Position numbers and translations under genes: made by a program. DNA of 64,000 bases from F1-80-MAGs062 sp046345315 (GTDB taxonomy: Bacteria > Planctomycetota > Planctomycetia > Planctomycetales > Planctomycetaceae). Below the pieces are notes generated by a model that was given only the letters and a program-made list of their open reading frames with translations, was not told the DNA's origin and ran no database searches. The stretch's first letter is position 1, and each line of letters begins with the position of its first letter. The stretch covers positions 31,312-95,311 of the forward strand of contig JBKDKA010000042.1 in the NCBI GenBank assembly GCA_046345315.1, written 5' to 3'. Below are positions 9,903 through 19,515 of the stretch, piece after piece.

Positions 9903-11522
9903 ATGAAAGGCATTTATTTATCACTGTGTGCTCTTGCTGCGTTCGGTGCCATCCGTATGGCAACGCAGGTAACCGATGCGCTGAATCAACAGAGAGCAGC
10001 GAGAGCGGCGGTGGTTTCGAGCCTGAGTCAGGAAGGAACAGAAACCAGAACGGCTGAGAAACTCGATGAAGCGAATGCGGATTCGATAGACGTTGCTGTT
10101 AGTCGGGCAGATTCCGCTGATGAGTCCGGCTCCCCTGATGCTTCCAGCAGTTCTGTGAACCAACCTCTGTCAGTTCTGTCGAATGCAGGTGCTGACGAGC
10201 GTGAGTCAGCCGGCGTGTCAGCGACGGAGCGGACTCAGGTTCTCGCAAATGACGTTCCCGTACCGAAGCCTGAACTGTCCGGAATGATATCAAAGCTGGT
10301 TCGACATTCAGCTCGTCTGCATCCGGAAATGATTACGCCCGGAAATTTTGAATACCTTGGAGCGATTCGGCTGCCGCACCTGCGAATCAACGGATCAACG
10401 TTCGCATACGGTGGCTGGGCGCTAGCGTGGCGACCGGATGGAGATCCGAATGGCCCGAAAGACGGATTGCCGGGATCGTTGTTCATCACCGGGCATCAGT
10501 CAGATCAGCTGGTCGCGGAGGTCTCCATTCCACAGCCGGTCGTCAGTCCCCTCCAGAAGATGGATGAGCTTCCGGCGGCGGAAGTTCTTCAGCCTTTCGG
10601 TGATGTGACATCCGGGATTCTCGCGGAAATGAATGTTGGTTCGGCGACGCCGTTTCAGATCGGTGGAATGCTCGTCATCGGAGACAGAATTCACTGGACG
10701 ATCCACAAATACTACAACGTCGATGGCAGGGATTTTCCTTCGCACGGCATCAGTCGAACAGACCTTGCTGTTCCAATGGCAGAGGGTCCCTGGCATCTTG
10801 GACCTCAGGGGACTGGGTCACCGGAGTGGCATTCCTACAAGCATGCGGGTTACATCTTTGAAATTCCCGAAGAGCCTGCTGAGCGATGGTTTGGCGGCAA
10901 TCGGCTGATTTCCGGTCTGCAGATCAGCACGGGACTTCAGTTTTCGAGCCAGGGCCCTGCGATGTTTGCTTATCGACTGCCACCGGACGGAACGCCGGGA
11001 GAGACATCGCTGAATGCAGTTCCTCTGGTCTGGTACTCCGAAGAAGTTCCGCTTCGCGGACATCATCCCTCGGATCGCTGGATCGGGGCAGCCTGGCTGA
11101 CGCTGGGAAGCAAATCCGCTGTCTTTGTAGTGGGCAGAAAGGCTCTCGGCGAATTCTACTACGGAGAAGCACGCCCGGGAGACTGCACTCAGGACAAAGG
11201 GTATCACGGACCGCCGTATGAAGCAGAAGCACTCTTCTATTCGCCGGCAAGTCTGATTCAGGCAGCGCACGGCAGGCTCAGGCCCAACTCAGTACAGCCA
11301 TGGCTGCGATGGGATCATCAGTTTGATGGTGGCAGTCTGAGCCGTTACCTGTTCTCGACCTGTGGTCAGGAACTTGGCGGACTGGCATACGATCGTGAAC
11401 GTAATCTGATCTACCTGGTTCAGATCAGTGCGGGATACACGTCCGACAACGAATTTGAGCCACTTCCGATCATTCACGTTTTTCATCTCACGGAATCGCA
11501 GAATCATGAAACCGGTCCGTGA
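9903..11522 (+). CDS. Uncharacterised secreted/membrane-anchored protein of the EPS cluster
   Basis: About 539 residues from the ATG at 9903; GTG 9876 in frame is an alternative. An N-terminal membrane or signal segment (about residues 3-20) is followed by a Ser/Ala/Asp-rich linker to about residue 130. A globular domain then begins near PGNFEYLGAIRLPH. The domain is rich in Gly, Trp and aromatic residues in short beta-strand-like stretches, such as GGWALAWRPDGD and ELGGLAYDRERNLIYLVQ. This would suit a beta-propeller or carbohydrate-binding fold, but I do not recognise a family. Its 3' end overlaps the flippase gene by 17 bases, so it belongs to the operon. A role on extracellular polysaccharide is inference only. 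Confidence 0.75.
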   Translation: MKGIYLSLCALAAFGAIRMATQVTDALNQQRAARAAVVSSLSQEGTETRTAEKLDEANADSIDVAVSRADSADESGSPDASSSSVNQPLSVLSNAGADERESAGVSATERTQVLANDVPVPKPELSGMISKLVRHSARLHPEMITPGNFEYLGAIRLPHLRINGSTFAYGGWALAWRPDGDPNGPKDGLPGSLFITGHQSDQLVAEVSIPQPVVSPLQKMDELPAAEVLQPFGDVTSGILAEMNVGSATPFQIGGMLVIGDRIHWTIHKYYNVDGRDFPSHGISRTDLAVPMAEGPWHLGPQGTGSPEWHSYKHAGYIFEIPEEPAERWFGGNRLISGLQISTGLQFSSQGPAMFAYRLPPDGTPGETSLNAVPLVWYSEEVPLRGHHPSDRWIGAAWLTLGSKSAVFVVGRKALGEFYYGEARPGDCTQDKGYHGPPYEAEALFYSPASLIQAAHGRLRPNSVQPWLRWDHQFDGGSLSRYLFSTCGQELGGLAYDRERNLIYLVQISAGYTSDNEFEPLPIIHVFHLTESQNHETGP

Positions 11523-13017
11523 CCTGCTGAAGCACTCCTCGGTTTATGCGGTTGGCCAGATACTGACGCGAATGGCGTCAATTCTGCTGCTGCCGCTGTA
11601 CACCCATTGTCTGACTCCCGCGGATTACGGAATCACAGCGATTCTGGACCTGACGACTGCGGTTCTGGCCCTGGTGATCGGTGGCGGTATGGTGACCGCC
11701 GTGACGCGGTTTCATTTTGATCATGATTCTGAAAAACACACGGACAGAGTCTGGTGGACAGGGCTGGTCTACGTAGCTGTTCTCTCGACTGTAATGCTGT
11801 TGCCACTCTGGTCCGGACGACAGATTCTTTCGGATCTGACTCTCGGAGCCGACATCGCAGACGGTTCAAGGTTTTACACACTGACACTGATGACCATCTG
11901 GGCTTTTGTCCTCGGTCATGTCTGCGATGCGTACCTGCGAGTGAAAAAGTGGTCGGGATTGTTTGTGGCAATCTCCATGGCGAGATTGCTGCTGAACGTC
12001 GGGCTGAATGTCACATTTCTGGTCGGAATGAAGATGGGAGTTTACGGACTGCTGCTCGGCAATCTCATCGCGACGATCCTGCATACCACGGCGTTGCTGA
12101 TTGTGTTTGCTTCTACTCGAGGCCGAATCTGTTTCGATCCAGTGATGGCGCGGCAGCTCGTGAAGTTCAGCATCCCTCTTGTCGCGACGGCTGTGCTGAG
12201 CATGATGATGCATGAGGCGGATCGGTACATTCTTCAGAAATATGTGAGCCTGAAAGATGTCGGGATTTATTCACTGGCACACAAAATCGGATTCGCAGTC
12301 AACACGCTTTGTCTGATGCCATTTATCTCCATCTGGCATGTTGCGATCTACGATATTGAGCGAATGGGCCAATCAGAACAGGTATTCGGTCGCGTGTTTC
12401 GCTGGTTTGTTTCCGGCTTTGGAATTCTGCTGCTGGGAGCTTCGCTCATCGTGAAGCCATTACTCCCGATGCTGACACCGGAGGCTTACGGAGGTTCTGC
12501 CGATCTGGTCTCGTTGATCCTGCTCGGATTCTTCTTCTTCGGGCTGCAGTTTCAGTTCGAGGTGCCGGCTTTACTGACGAAACGGTCCGGGCTGCTGGTT
12601 CCGGGAAATGTTCTCGGCGTGATCGTCAACATTGGCGGGAACCTGCTCTTGATTCCCGTGGCCGGAGTCTCAGCTGCTGCATGGGTCGGGGTCGCAACCT
12701 ACTTCGTCTGTTCGTTCTGTATTCTTGCAGTCTGCCGCCGATCATTCAGAATTCAGTACCCATGGTGGAGCTGCAGTCTGATCTTCCTGGGTTTGTGTGC
12801 GACGTTCGTATTCGTCGATCAGCTGGTGTTTCCGCAAATCGGACGTGCTGCGGAAGTCATTGTGACGATCGCAGTCTGCGCGTTATGGGCTCTGGTGCTG
12901 TTTGGTCGAGAGGGGCTTACCTGGTGGACTTCGAAGCGATCTGTTCATTCCGAGGTATCACCGGGCGTTGAGCTTTCTGAGACTGCTGGGCAAGTAGTCT
13001 GCGAGATTCATTCCTGA
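11506..13017 (+). CDS. Oligosaccharide flippase, Wzx/MATE-like
   Basis: About 503 residues with 12 or so hydrophobic segments, matching the polysaccharide transporter (MOP/PST) superfamily that flips lipid-linked repeat units across the inner membrane. The N terminus VYAVGQILTRMASILLLPLYTHCLTPADYG is the classic family opening. The ATG at 11506 is preferred because translation from it begins directly with this conserved region. The gene overlaps the preceding unknown protein by 17 bases. It completes a Wzx/Wzy/Wzz set with the genes at 8347 and 3729. Confidence 0.9.
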   Translation: MKPVRDLLKHSSVYAVGQILTRMASILLLPLYTHCLTPADYGITAILDLTTAVLALVIGGGMVTAVTRFHFDHDSEKHTDRVWWTGLVYVAVLSTVMLLPLWSGRQILSDLTLGADIADGSRFYTLTLMTIWAFVLGHVCDAYLRVKKWSGLFVAISMARLLLNVGLNVTFLVGMKMGVYGLLLGNLIATILHTTALLIVFASTRGRICFDPVMARQLVKFSIPLVATAVLSMMMHEADRYILQKYVSLKDVGIYSLAHKIGFAVNTLCLMPFISIWHVAIYDIERMGQSEQVFGRVFRWFVSGFGILLLGASLIVKPLLPMLTPEAYGGSADLVSLILLGFFFFGLQFQFEVPALLTKRSGLLVPGNVLGVIVNIGGNLLLIPVAGVSAAAWVGVATYFVCSFCILAVCRRSFRIQYPWWSCSLIFLGLCATFVFVDQLVFPQIGRAAEVIVTIAVCALWALVLFGREGLTWWTSKRSVHSEVSPGVELSETAGQVVCEIHS

Positions 13018-13103
13018 TTGAGAGACGGCACGACGCACTGTTGCAGGTCTGCAGTCGATGGAGAATCTGACCTGATTGTCTGAACGTGAGGAGCCCGTGA
13101 GAA

Positions 13104-13721
13104 ATGTCCAGAATTTGTCGACGCATCGCATGCGTCATCTGCGATGTCATCATGTTTCCCGCATTGACAGCCTTTCGAGTCGAGAGAGCGTTTGTCGGTC
13201 GCGATCGCGCATTTCCAGGATGGTCACAGCTGATCAGTCTGTTACCTGGAATTCTGGGGGTCTATCTCCGAAATGCGTTTTACAGTCGTGTTCTGAACCA
13301 CTGTGAACGCGATGCCTGGATTTCGTTCGGAACGATCTTCTCGAGCTCTGATGCGTCCGTCGGGCGAAAGGCTTACATCGGAAATTACTGCTGTCTGGGA
13401 GCTGTCTCCATCGAGGCAGATGTTCTGATTGCGTCCGGTGTCTCAATCATGAATGGTTGCCGTCAGCATGGAATGGAATCTCTGGACGTTCCGATTAGAG
13501 AGCAGCCAGGCGTCTTTGAGCCGGTGACGATTGGTGAAGGGTCATGGATCGGAGAAAAGGCAGTCATCGCGGCAAGTGTAGGCCGTCACTGCGTGGTAGG
13601 TGCCGGGGCTCTGGTACTGAAGCCGCTTCCTGATTACAGCATCGCCGTTGGCTCACCTGCCCGAATCATCGGAGATCGGCGGGATCGGAAAAAGGTGATC
13701 GCTCAGTCTGTGAAGGGCTGA
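13104..13721 (+). CDS. Hexapeptide-repeat (left-handed beta-helix) acyltransferase
   Basis: A 205-residue WbbJ/CysE-like O-acyltransferase, probably acetylating a sugar of the exopolysaccharide. Imperfect hexapeptide turns occupy about residues 75-190, for example VGRKAYIGNYCCLGAVSIEADVLIASGVSI, with the closing coil GEGSWIGEKAVIAASVGRHCVVGAGALV. The MNGCRQHGME loop carries the likely active His. It is the last exopolysaccharide gene on this strand and is followed by a 245-base spacer. The acyl acceptor is unknown. Confidence 0.85.
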   Translation: MSRICRRIACVICDVIMFPALTAFRVERAFVGRDRAFPGWSQLISLLPGILGVYLRNAFYSRVLNHCERDAWISFGTIFSSSDASVGRKAYIGNYCCLGAVSIEADVLIASGVSIMNGCRQHGMESLDVPIREQPGVFEPVTIGEGSWIGEKAVIAASVGRHCVVGAGALVLKPLPDYSIAVGSPARIIGDRRDRKKVIAQSVKG

Positions 13722-13828
13722 AGTCTGAGCAAAGACTCGCCCCCGGATGTCATGCTGGTAAAAATGGGAAGGTCGGGCCATGTTTTGGCTCGGGAAGACT
13801 GAACTGACATCAATTCGATATCCGGATA

Positions 13829-13892
13829 TACTCCCCGTCTCCCATAGGAACAGATTGTCACGAGGTACAGTCTGCTGGATAACCGGGGAGTA
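13829..13892 (+). promoter_or_regulatory. Putative sigma70-type promoter bracketed by 9-bp inverted repeats
   Basis: TTGTCA at 13855-13860 and GATAAC at 13878-13883 are separated by exactly 17 bases, matching the -35 and -10 consensus at 5/6 and 4/6. The pair is bracketed by TACTCCCCG (13829-13837) and its exact reverse complement CGGGGAGTA (13884-13892). It lies about 75 bases before the ATG of the GAF/HlyD gene. The symmetric arms could be an operator bound by a looping or dimeric regulator, or a stem in the 5' leader. Promoter assignment is by motif only. Confidence 0.45.
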
Positions 13893-13966
13893 CCCTGAAG
13901 ACTGATCAGTCGGAGCGTTGTCACGCACAGGGACTGTGTGTTGAGCTGCACTGGAAGCGAGCAGAA

Positions 13967-16060
13967 ATGTCTGAACCGATACCAACTGAAGAAAACCTGC
14001 GAAGAGTCCGTGAGAAGGTGATGCAGCTGGCTCGAGAGATCGAGCAGATGTCCACTCAGAACCTTCCGCCTCAGGTTTATTTTCAGGAATTCCTCAACCG
14101 GGTTGTTGCTGCAATTGGTGCGCGCGCCGGTGTCGTCTGGTTGATTGAGGACGGCGGGCGACTGGGCATCGCCGCTCAGGTGAATCTCGAACAAACCGGA
14201 TTGAGAGAGCGTCCCGGTGCACTGCAGCTGAATGAACGGCTCATTCTCGATGTGCTGCAGACCGGCGAAGCTCGCACAATTAATCACGACGGTGAGACTC
14301 GATTACCGACCGAGCATGTGCTGGTTCTCTCAGCGCTGCATAAGGAGAAAGCGTGCGTCGGGGTTGTCGAATTGTTTCAGCGTGCTGATGTGCCGGAACG
14401 CGCTCAGTCAGGCTACATGCAGTTCCTGGAACAGATGTGTGGTTATGCGTCTCGATTTATCGAAGGACGCCGCCGGGATCAGAGTGAATCCGTTGACCTC
14501 AAGAACCAGTTCTGGACAGATTTCGAACAGTTTACTCTTCGAATCCAGCGATCTCTGAATGAACAGGAAGTTGCGGACGCGGCAGCCAGTGACGGGCGCA
14601 GCCTGGTCGGTGCTGATCGAATGAGCATCGTCGTTCGTAAGGGAGCCAGTGTTCGAGTGCGCGCGGTCAGCGGTCAGAGTTCCGTGAACGCGCGATCGAA
14701 TCTCGTGGTCAGCATGACAAAGCTTGCCAAACGAGTGATCGAGATGGGAGAGACTTTGCTGTATACCGGCAAAGTCGAAGGTTTGCCGCCTCAGATTGAA
14801 GAGCCACTGGCATCGTTCGTTCAGGAAAGCGGTTCCAGAATGGTGATGCTGGTGCCGACCTACGAAAATACTCCGCTGGTGACTAAGCAGGGCGAAGAGG
14901 AAGAGCGGAAACGCAGAACAAAGCGACCTCAGGCGACCGGGTGTCTCGTCATTGAACAGATCTCGGAATCGGAGCCGGCGCCGCAGCTGGAGCAGCGAGC
15001 GGAGCTGCTTGCAGATCATGTTGGTGCGGCACTCTGGAATGCCCGACAGCACAGTCGCATCTTCGGAATCAGTGTCTGGAGATGGATTGGTACCGGGCTC
15101 GAATGGTTTCAGGGCCGCAGGCTTGCGATCACATCAGCGGTTCTCGCTGCTGTGGCCGTTATAGTCGCAGCTGGCATTTTTGTGCGTGTTGATTATCCGG
15201 TCGATGCGGATGGCAAACTGATGCCGGTTCGTCAGACGGCAGTGTTTGCCAAATGGGATGGTGAGATTCCGAAGTGGGACGGAAAGGAAAATTCCCCGGG
15301 ACTTTATGTTGATGGTGGGGATCGCGTGACCGCCGGGCAGGTGCTGCTCATTATGCGCAACGATGAGCTGGAGGAGAAAATCCGAACGGCAGAGGTCGAG
15401 ATTGAGAAACAGAAGAGCCTCCTTCAGATCAAGGAAAGGCAGCTTGAAGAAGCAAGGCGAATCGCTGCGGAAGATGAAAGTAAGCGAGATCAGGTGGCGC
15501 AGGTAGGTGTTGAAGTCACAAGGACACAGGCCGATCTGCGAATCGCTCAGATTCACCTGCAGACACTGATGGAACGCCGCGATGACAAGCTTACGATTCG
15601 AGCGACACGCGACGGTCTGGTCCCGAACTTTCAGCTTCGTCAGCTTCTGGAAGATCGCCCGGTTCGTCAGGGAGACCACCTGTTTGACATCATGGATGAT
15701 CAGGGGCCGTGGCACATGGAGCTGCTCGTGGCTGAGAAACGCATGGGGCACATTCTTCGAGCTAGAAGCGAACGAGAGAAGCAGGGAGAATCTCCTGAGC
15801 TGCCTGCTCGCTTTTCTCTTGCAACTCAGCCGGATACTCAGTTCGATTGTAAGCTCACACGAGTGGCCACTCGCTCAACTACGGATGCAGAGATCGGTAC
15901 GACCTTTGAACTGATTGCCGTGGCGAACGAAGGGCAGACACTTCCTGAACGTCGTATCGGCGCCGAAGTGACTGTTCGTGTTTACTGTGGCAAAACGACG
16001 CTCGCATTTCGACTGTTCGGTGACGTCGTTGAGTTCGTTCAGAAGTACCTCTGGCTGTAA
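13967..16060 (+). CDS. GAF-domain / HlyD-type membrane fusion protein
   Basis: A 697-residue protein of unusual architecture. Two GAF-like domains come first (about residues 30-165 and 180-335), then a polar linker with a GEEEERKRRTKR stretch. A single membrane segment lies near residues 384-405, followed by an HlyD-like periplasmic adaptor part. The adaptor has a biotinyl-lipoyl-like strand region, a coiled-coil hairpin (about 465-525) and a beta-barrel end. This couples a cytoplasmic sensor-like module to an export adaptor. Planctomycetes often pair such proteins with an M50-like membrane peptidase gene, but none is adjacent here. The next gene is BatA-like. Ligand and transported substrate are unknown. 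Confidence 0.82.
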   Translation: MSEPIPTEENLRRVREKVMQLAREIEQMSTQNLPPQVYFQEFLNRVVAAIGARAGVVWLIEDGGRLGIAAQVNLEQTGLRERPGALQLNERLILDVLQTGEARTINHDGETRLPTEHVLVLSALHKEKACVGVVELFQRADVPERAQSGYMQFLEQMCGYASRFIEGRRRDQSESVDLKNQFWTDFEQFTLRIQRSLNEQEVADAAASDGRSLVGADRMSIVVRKGASVRVRAVSGQSSVNARSNLVVSMTKLAKRVIEMGETLLYTGKVEGLPPQIEEPLASFVQESGSRMVMLVPTYENTPLVTKQGEEEERKRRTKRPQATGCLVIEQISESEPAPQLEQRAELLADHVGAALWNARQHSRIFGISVWRWIGTGLEWFQGRRLAITSAVLAAVAVIVAAGIFVRVDYPVDADGKLMPVRQTAVFAKWDGEIPKWDGKENSPGLYVDGGDRVTAGQVLLIMRNDELEEKIRTAEVEIEKQKSLLQIKERQLEEARRIAAEDESKRDQVAQVGVEVTRTQADLRIAQIHLQTLMERRDDKLTIRATRDGLVPNFQLRQLLEDRPVRQGDHLFDIMDDQGPWHMELLVAEKRMGHILRARSEREKQGESPELPARFSLATQPDTQFDCKLTRVATRSTTDAEIGTTFELIAVANEGQTLPERRIGAEVTVRVYCGKTTLAFRLFGDVVEFVQKYLWL

Positions 16061-16097
16061 CTCTTCTGCTGCTTAGTCGGTGCGGGATGATCCCGAC

Positions 16098-17798
16098 ATG
16101 ATTCATCTTTCGCTCTGGCTGCTGGTGGCTGCTCCGATCCTCCTGCTGCATCTTCGAGGGTCGGCTATTGCCGGACGACATAGTGTGTCCAGCGTCAACC
16201 TCTGGGATCACGTGAGTCCCGAGCTCGGAAGTGCGTCAGGACGGCGGAGAATCCGCGATGTGTTTTCTCTGATTCTGCATCTGCTGATCGCAGCGGTGCT
16301 GATCTCGATGCTGAGTTTGCTTTCTGCTGATTCAGACAGAGAAGGCTCTGACCATGTTGTGATTCTGGATACATCGCCGGGAATGACGGCGAACGATGCC
16401 GGAGTTCAGCGATTTGATCTGGCCAGAAAACATGCTCTGAAGTTTCTGAGGACATTGCCTCCCGGCGATCCAGTGGCCCTGATTGATACCGCAGCTGAAC
16501 CACGAGTTGTCTGTCGAAAGACTGTTGACAAAGAAATGTTCATCAGTGCCATAACTGCGCTTCAGGCCTCTGACGGTTCGAGCAGTCCGGACGTCGCGGT
16601 CCGACTAGGGAAACGAATACTGACTGAACAATCGAACGCCCGGCCTTCTGAACGCAGCATTGTAATGGTCACGGATGGGTGTGGAGATTTTGAGTGGCTG
16701 TCGAAGTCGCCGGAAAACGGTGTGGAATGGATTCTGGTCGGGACCGAGGATGCTCCGAACAGCGGAATCACTTCGTTTCAGACGCGACGACGCCTGAATG
16801 CCCCGGAAGTCTGTGATGCGTTCTGCCGATTGAATAATTCGGGCAACGTACCGGCAGAGCTCTGGGTGGATCTTCATCTTGATGATGAACTGATTGATTC
16901 CATTCCCTGTCAGATTGATGCGCATTCCAGTGCGACGAAAGAGATCAGATTTCGGGATCGAGACGGAGGACATCTGCGGCTCTCGATTCGAAGGCCTGCG
17001 GATCCACTCAACCTGCCCCGGCTCGAAGATGACTCGCTTCAGGCTGACGACTTTGCAGAGCAGGAACTTGAACCCGTGCCTGTGATTCCGATCACTCTGG
17101 TGTCTTCAGAAAATCGTTATCTGAGGGCGGCTCTGGAAAGTCTTCCGGAAGTTCGTCTGAGAATTCAGGAGAAGGTTCCAGACTCCATGGAGGCCGGGGA
17201 GATCGTTTTTCTGCACAAATGGGTTCCGGAGAATCTGCCAGGCGGGCGAATCGTGGTCATCGATCCGCAGTCGGCGACAGATCTCTGGAAGTGTCAGGGA
17301 AGGATGGTTCAACCCCGACTTCAGGTACTGGATACGGAGCATCAGCTGTTTCGAGACATTTCCATGGAGTCGCTTCTGGTTGACTCTGCTCCATTGCTTC
17401 GCCCTCTGCAGTCAGTTGAATTTCTCGGCACCTATTCGGATGGGGCGCCGTTTTGTTTTGTTCGGCGACGTGAAAACGGAGATGTCGTGGTGCTGGCAGC
17501 GGGCATTGATGAAAGCCTCATCACTGTCCGCGCTGCGTTTCCTGTTCTGATCAGAAACATTCTCAGTTACTATTCATCGGATTCAGTTTGGCCCGCTGAA
17601 CCTTCGTCGAATAAGTCGTCAGACGCCGTTCATGTGACAGACGAGTCTGAAGCGGTCATGATGCGGGCATCATCGCTGAGGGGGCAGATCGCCGAACCGT
17701 CTCTGACTGTCGGTGTGCAGCCTGCCTCGATTTCGGGAGTTCTGCTCATGGCTCTGCTGCTGACAGAATGGGTCTTTTTTCATCGGCAGCGAATCTGA
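16098..17798 (+). CDS. BatA / VWA-like membrane protein
   Basis: About 566 residues from ATG 16098; GTG 16080 is an in-frame alternative. The opening MIHLSLWLLVAAPILLLHL fits the N-terminal domain of BatA (aerotolerance regulator) proteins. A second membrane segment (about 55-75) precedes a von Willebrand A-like domain. Its metal site begins DTSPGM, where DxSxS would be canonical, so the MIDAS is incomplete. A third membrane segment closes the protein near the C terminus. The MoxR and DUF58 partners normally encoded with BatA are absent here. A role in envelope assembly is inference. Confidence 0.8.
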   Translation: MIHLSLWLLVAAPILLLHLRGSAIAGRHSVSSVNLWDHVSPELGSASGRRRIRDVFSLILHLLIAAVLISMLSLLSADSDREGSDHVVILDTSPGMTANDAGVQRFDLARKHALKFLRTLPPGDPVALIDTAAEPRVVCRKTVDKEMFISAITALQASDGSSSPDVAVRLGKRILTEQSNARPSERSIVMVTDGCGDFEWLSKSPENGVEWILVGTEDAPNSGITSFQTRRRLNAPEVCDAFCRLNNSGNVPAELWVDLHLDDELIDSIPCQIDAHSSATKEIRFRDRDGGHLRLSIRRPADPLNLPRLEDDSLQADDFAEQELEPVPVIPITLVSSENRYLRAALESLPEVRLRIQEKVPDSMEAGEIVFLHKWVPENLPGGRIVVIDPQSATDLWKCQGRMVQPRLQVLDTEHQLFRDISMESLLVDSAPLLRPLQSVEFLGTYSDGAPFCFVRRRENGDVVVLAAGIDESLITVRAAFPVLIRNILSYYSSDSVWPAEPSSNKSSDAVHVTDESEAVMMRASSLRGQIAEPSLTVGVQPASISGVLLMALLLTEWVFFHRQRI

Positions 17799-17820
17799 AT
17801 CTTATCGCAGGGACGGTTTC

Positions 17821-18924
17821 ATGGTGACCAATCAGGTGCATGAGTCGGAAAAAGGCGTTCAGACCGTTTGTCTCTGGTTGCTTGCTCTGATTCCGTTTTC
17901 TGGTTCCGCCATGTTTGCTCTGCGTGATGCCTCGGCACCGCCACTGAATGTTTCCGAGCAGCGTCCGTCGCTGACATTCAATACGCATCTGATTTACCAG
18001 GATGAAGCCCGAACTCGCGATCAGTCTGTCCTCCGATATTCGTATCGATTCAGAAATCGGGGCAAGGAGCCTGTGCAGATCACGAAAATCTCTCCCAGCT
18101 GCGCCTGTCTTGTACCGACGGTTACCGAGAAGGTCATTGCGCCGGGACAATCTGCGGAGCTGAATGTGCAGGTCCGAACAGCAGCAGAGAAACCGGGATT
18201 TCACGAATACATGGTCAACGTCGCGTACTCGGACCCGTTGCCTCGTGAAGCGGTGGTTTATCTTAAGCTGGTGCTTCCGGAGCAGAAGGTTATCATTGAG
18301 CCACGAGCAATCTACATACTTGGCGCGGCATCGGGACACAGTCATTCGGTCACCATCTCGGATTTCAGACCTTCACCTCTCAATGTACTTCGAGTGACAA
18401 GTTCATCGCCGTTGTTCACGCCGACGATACTGAGTCAGGAACAGAACGGTGAGGGGACTGTTACGAAAGTCGGTGTTGAGGTTTCCGAAACTCTGCCGGC
18501 GGGACGTCAGTCCGGTGTGATTCTTGCGGAAACAGATGACTCTGAGTTTCGATTGCTCGAGATACCCATCGCGGTTCAGGTCAGGGAGAGATCTCCTGAT
18601 GTGATGGAGCGGCTGCGAGTCTCTCCGGAAGAACTCTCGATGGCAGTCAGTACGGCAGAGGACGCAGATGGAAAACTGAAGCTGACGTTTCCGAAGTCGT
18701 GGGAGGTCGGGCAGTTGTTTACGCATCCTCCCGAGCTGATCGTGAGGGAGCAGGAAGTGAGCGACGAGAATGCAGAGACTCGAACCATGTCGCTGAAGCT
18801 TGGCTTCTCCGGCATTCCCTCAGTGATCACTCGACACGGAATCGTGACACTGATCGCGAATGAAGGAACGGAAATGATTTCCGTTCGCGTTCGACTCGTG
18901 TGGCCTCAAACCAGGAAACCATAG
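17821..18924 (+). CDS. DUF1573 domain protein
   Basis: A 367-residue protein with an N-terminal membrane or signal segment (about residues 18-36). The DUF1573 signature follows, with ITKISPSCACLVP and the immunoglobulin-like EVIAPGQSAELNVQV pattern. Two or three Ig-like units follow, predicted to lie outside the cytoplasm. DUF1573 proteins are very common in planctomycetes and Bacteroidetes. Their function is not established, although the fold suggests a surface or periplasmic adhesion-like role. It begins 22 bases after the BatA-like gene and is probably co-transcribed. Confidence 0.85.
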   Translation: MVTNQVHESEKGVQTVCLWLLALIPFSGSAMFALRDASAPPLNVSEQRPSLTFNTHLIYQDEARTRDQSVLRYSYRFRNRGKEPVQITKISPSCACLVPTVTEKVIAPGQSAELNVQVRTAAEKPGFHEYMVNVAYSDPLPREAVVYLKLVLPEQKVIIEPRAIYILGAASGHSHSVTISDFRPSPLNVLRVTSSSPLFTPTILSQEQNGEGTVTKVGVEVSETLPAGRQSGVILAETDDSEFRLLEIPIAVQVRERSPDVMERLRVSPEELSMAVSTAEDADGKLKLTFPKSWEVGQLFTHPPELIVREQEVSDENAETRTMSLKLGFSGIPSVITRHGIVTLIANEGTEMISVRVRLVWPQTRKP

Positions 18925-19016
18925 CGGTCTTCATCTCCGAGTCGATCCATCGAGATTGATGTGACTGTTGAGTTTGTGCCAGGGCGGTTCCGGAACTGGA
19001 TCTGCTGAAGAACTGT

Positions 19017-19346
19017 TCAGTGAGTCCCGGATGATGCTGTTTCCCCGTGAGGCTTCGCTGAGGCCGTTTTCAGCTTTGTTTCTTTTTCGGAATCTGAAAG
19101 CTCGTTCCACTCCTCGATGCATGGTGGACAGCAGAACGCGACTTTCTTTCCCTTCCAGTCGACAGTGATGTCTGCGGTTGCCTCGCCGCCCATCACCGGA
19201 CAGATTGTATTCATGATCGAATCAGTGTCTGTTTGTGCGGGAACTGTCGGCGAAGTTGCTGAAGTACCGCATCCTTCAGACAGAAGCAGAACTGAGAATC
19301 CAGTCAACTGACGGAGCCGTCGGGATATCCTGCTGTGACCTGCCAT
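19017..19346 (-). CDS. Small YHS/TRASH-like cysteine-rich lipoprotein
   Basis: A 109-residue protein with a hydrophobic N-terminal segment ending in LLLSEGC, a plausible though imperfect lipobox, so probably a lipoprotein. The core ICPVMGGEATADITVDWKGK followed by VAFCCPPCIEEW resembles YHS-like metal-binding domains, with cysteines placed to bind Cu, Zn or Fe. The tail is Lys/Glu-rich. It is convergent with the DUF1573 gene. Metal handling is inferred from the cysteine pattern. Confidence 0.75.
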   Translation of the reverse strand: MAGHSRISRRLRQLTGFSVLLLSEGCGTSATSPTVPAQTDTDSIMNTICPVMGGEATADITVDWKGKKVAFCCPPCIEEWNELSDSEKETKLKTASAKPHGETASSGTH

Positions 19347-19453
19347 CGGATCTCTCTTCTTGAAATGGGAGCCAGTGAAAATGGGGTACTGTCACTTCAG
19401 GAACTATAGTCCGGACGAAAAGCTGAGTGAACAAAGGACATGATTCAAGGCGT

Positions 19454-19490
19454 AAAAAAACGGCTGGCAACACTTGTTGTCAGCCGTCGT
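19454..19490 (-). terminator. Rho-independent terminator of the H1-like minigene
   Basis: ACGGCTGGCAACA and TTGTCAGCCGT form a near-perfect stem with a short loop at 19460-19487. On the - strand the stem is followed by a run of seven Ts (19454-19460 read in reverse). It lies 26 bases past the stop of the small lysine/alanine-rich gene, which supports that gene being real and transcribed on the - strand. Confidence 0.8.
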
Positions 19491-19515
19491 CATTTTCATC
19501 GTTCTGAGTGAACGA

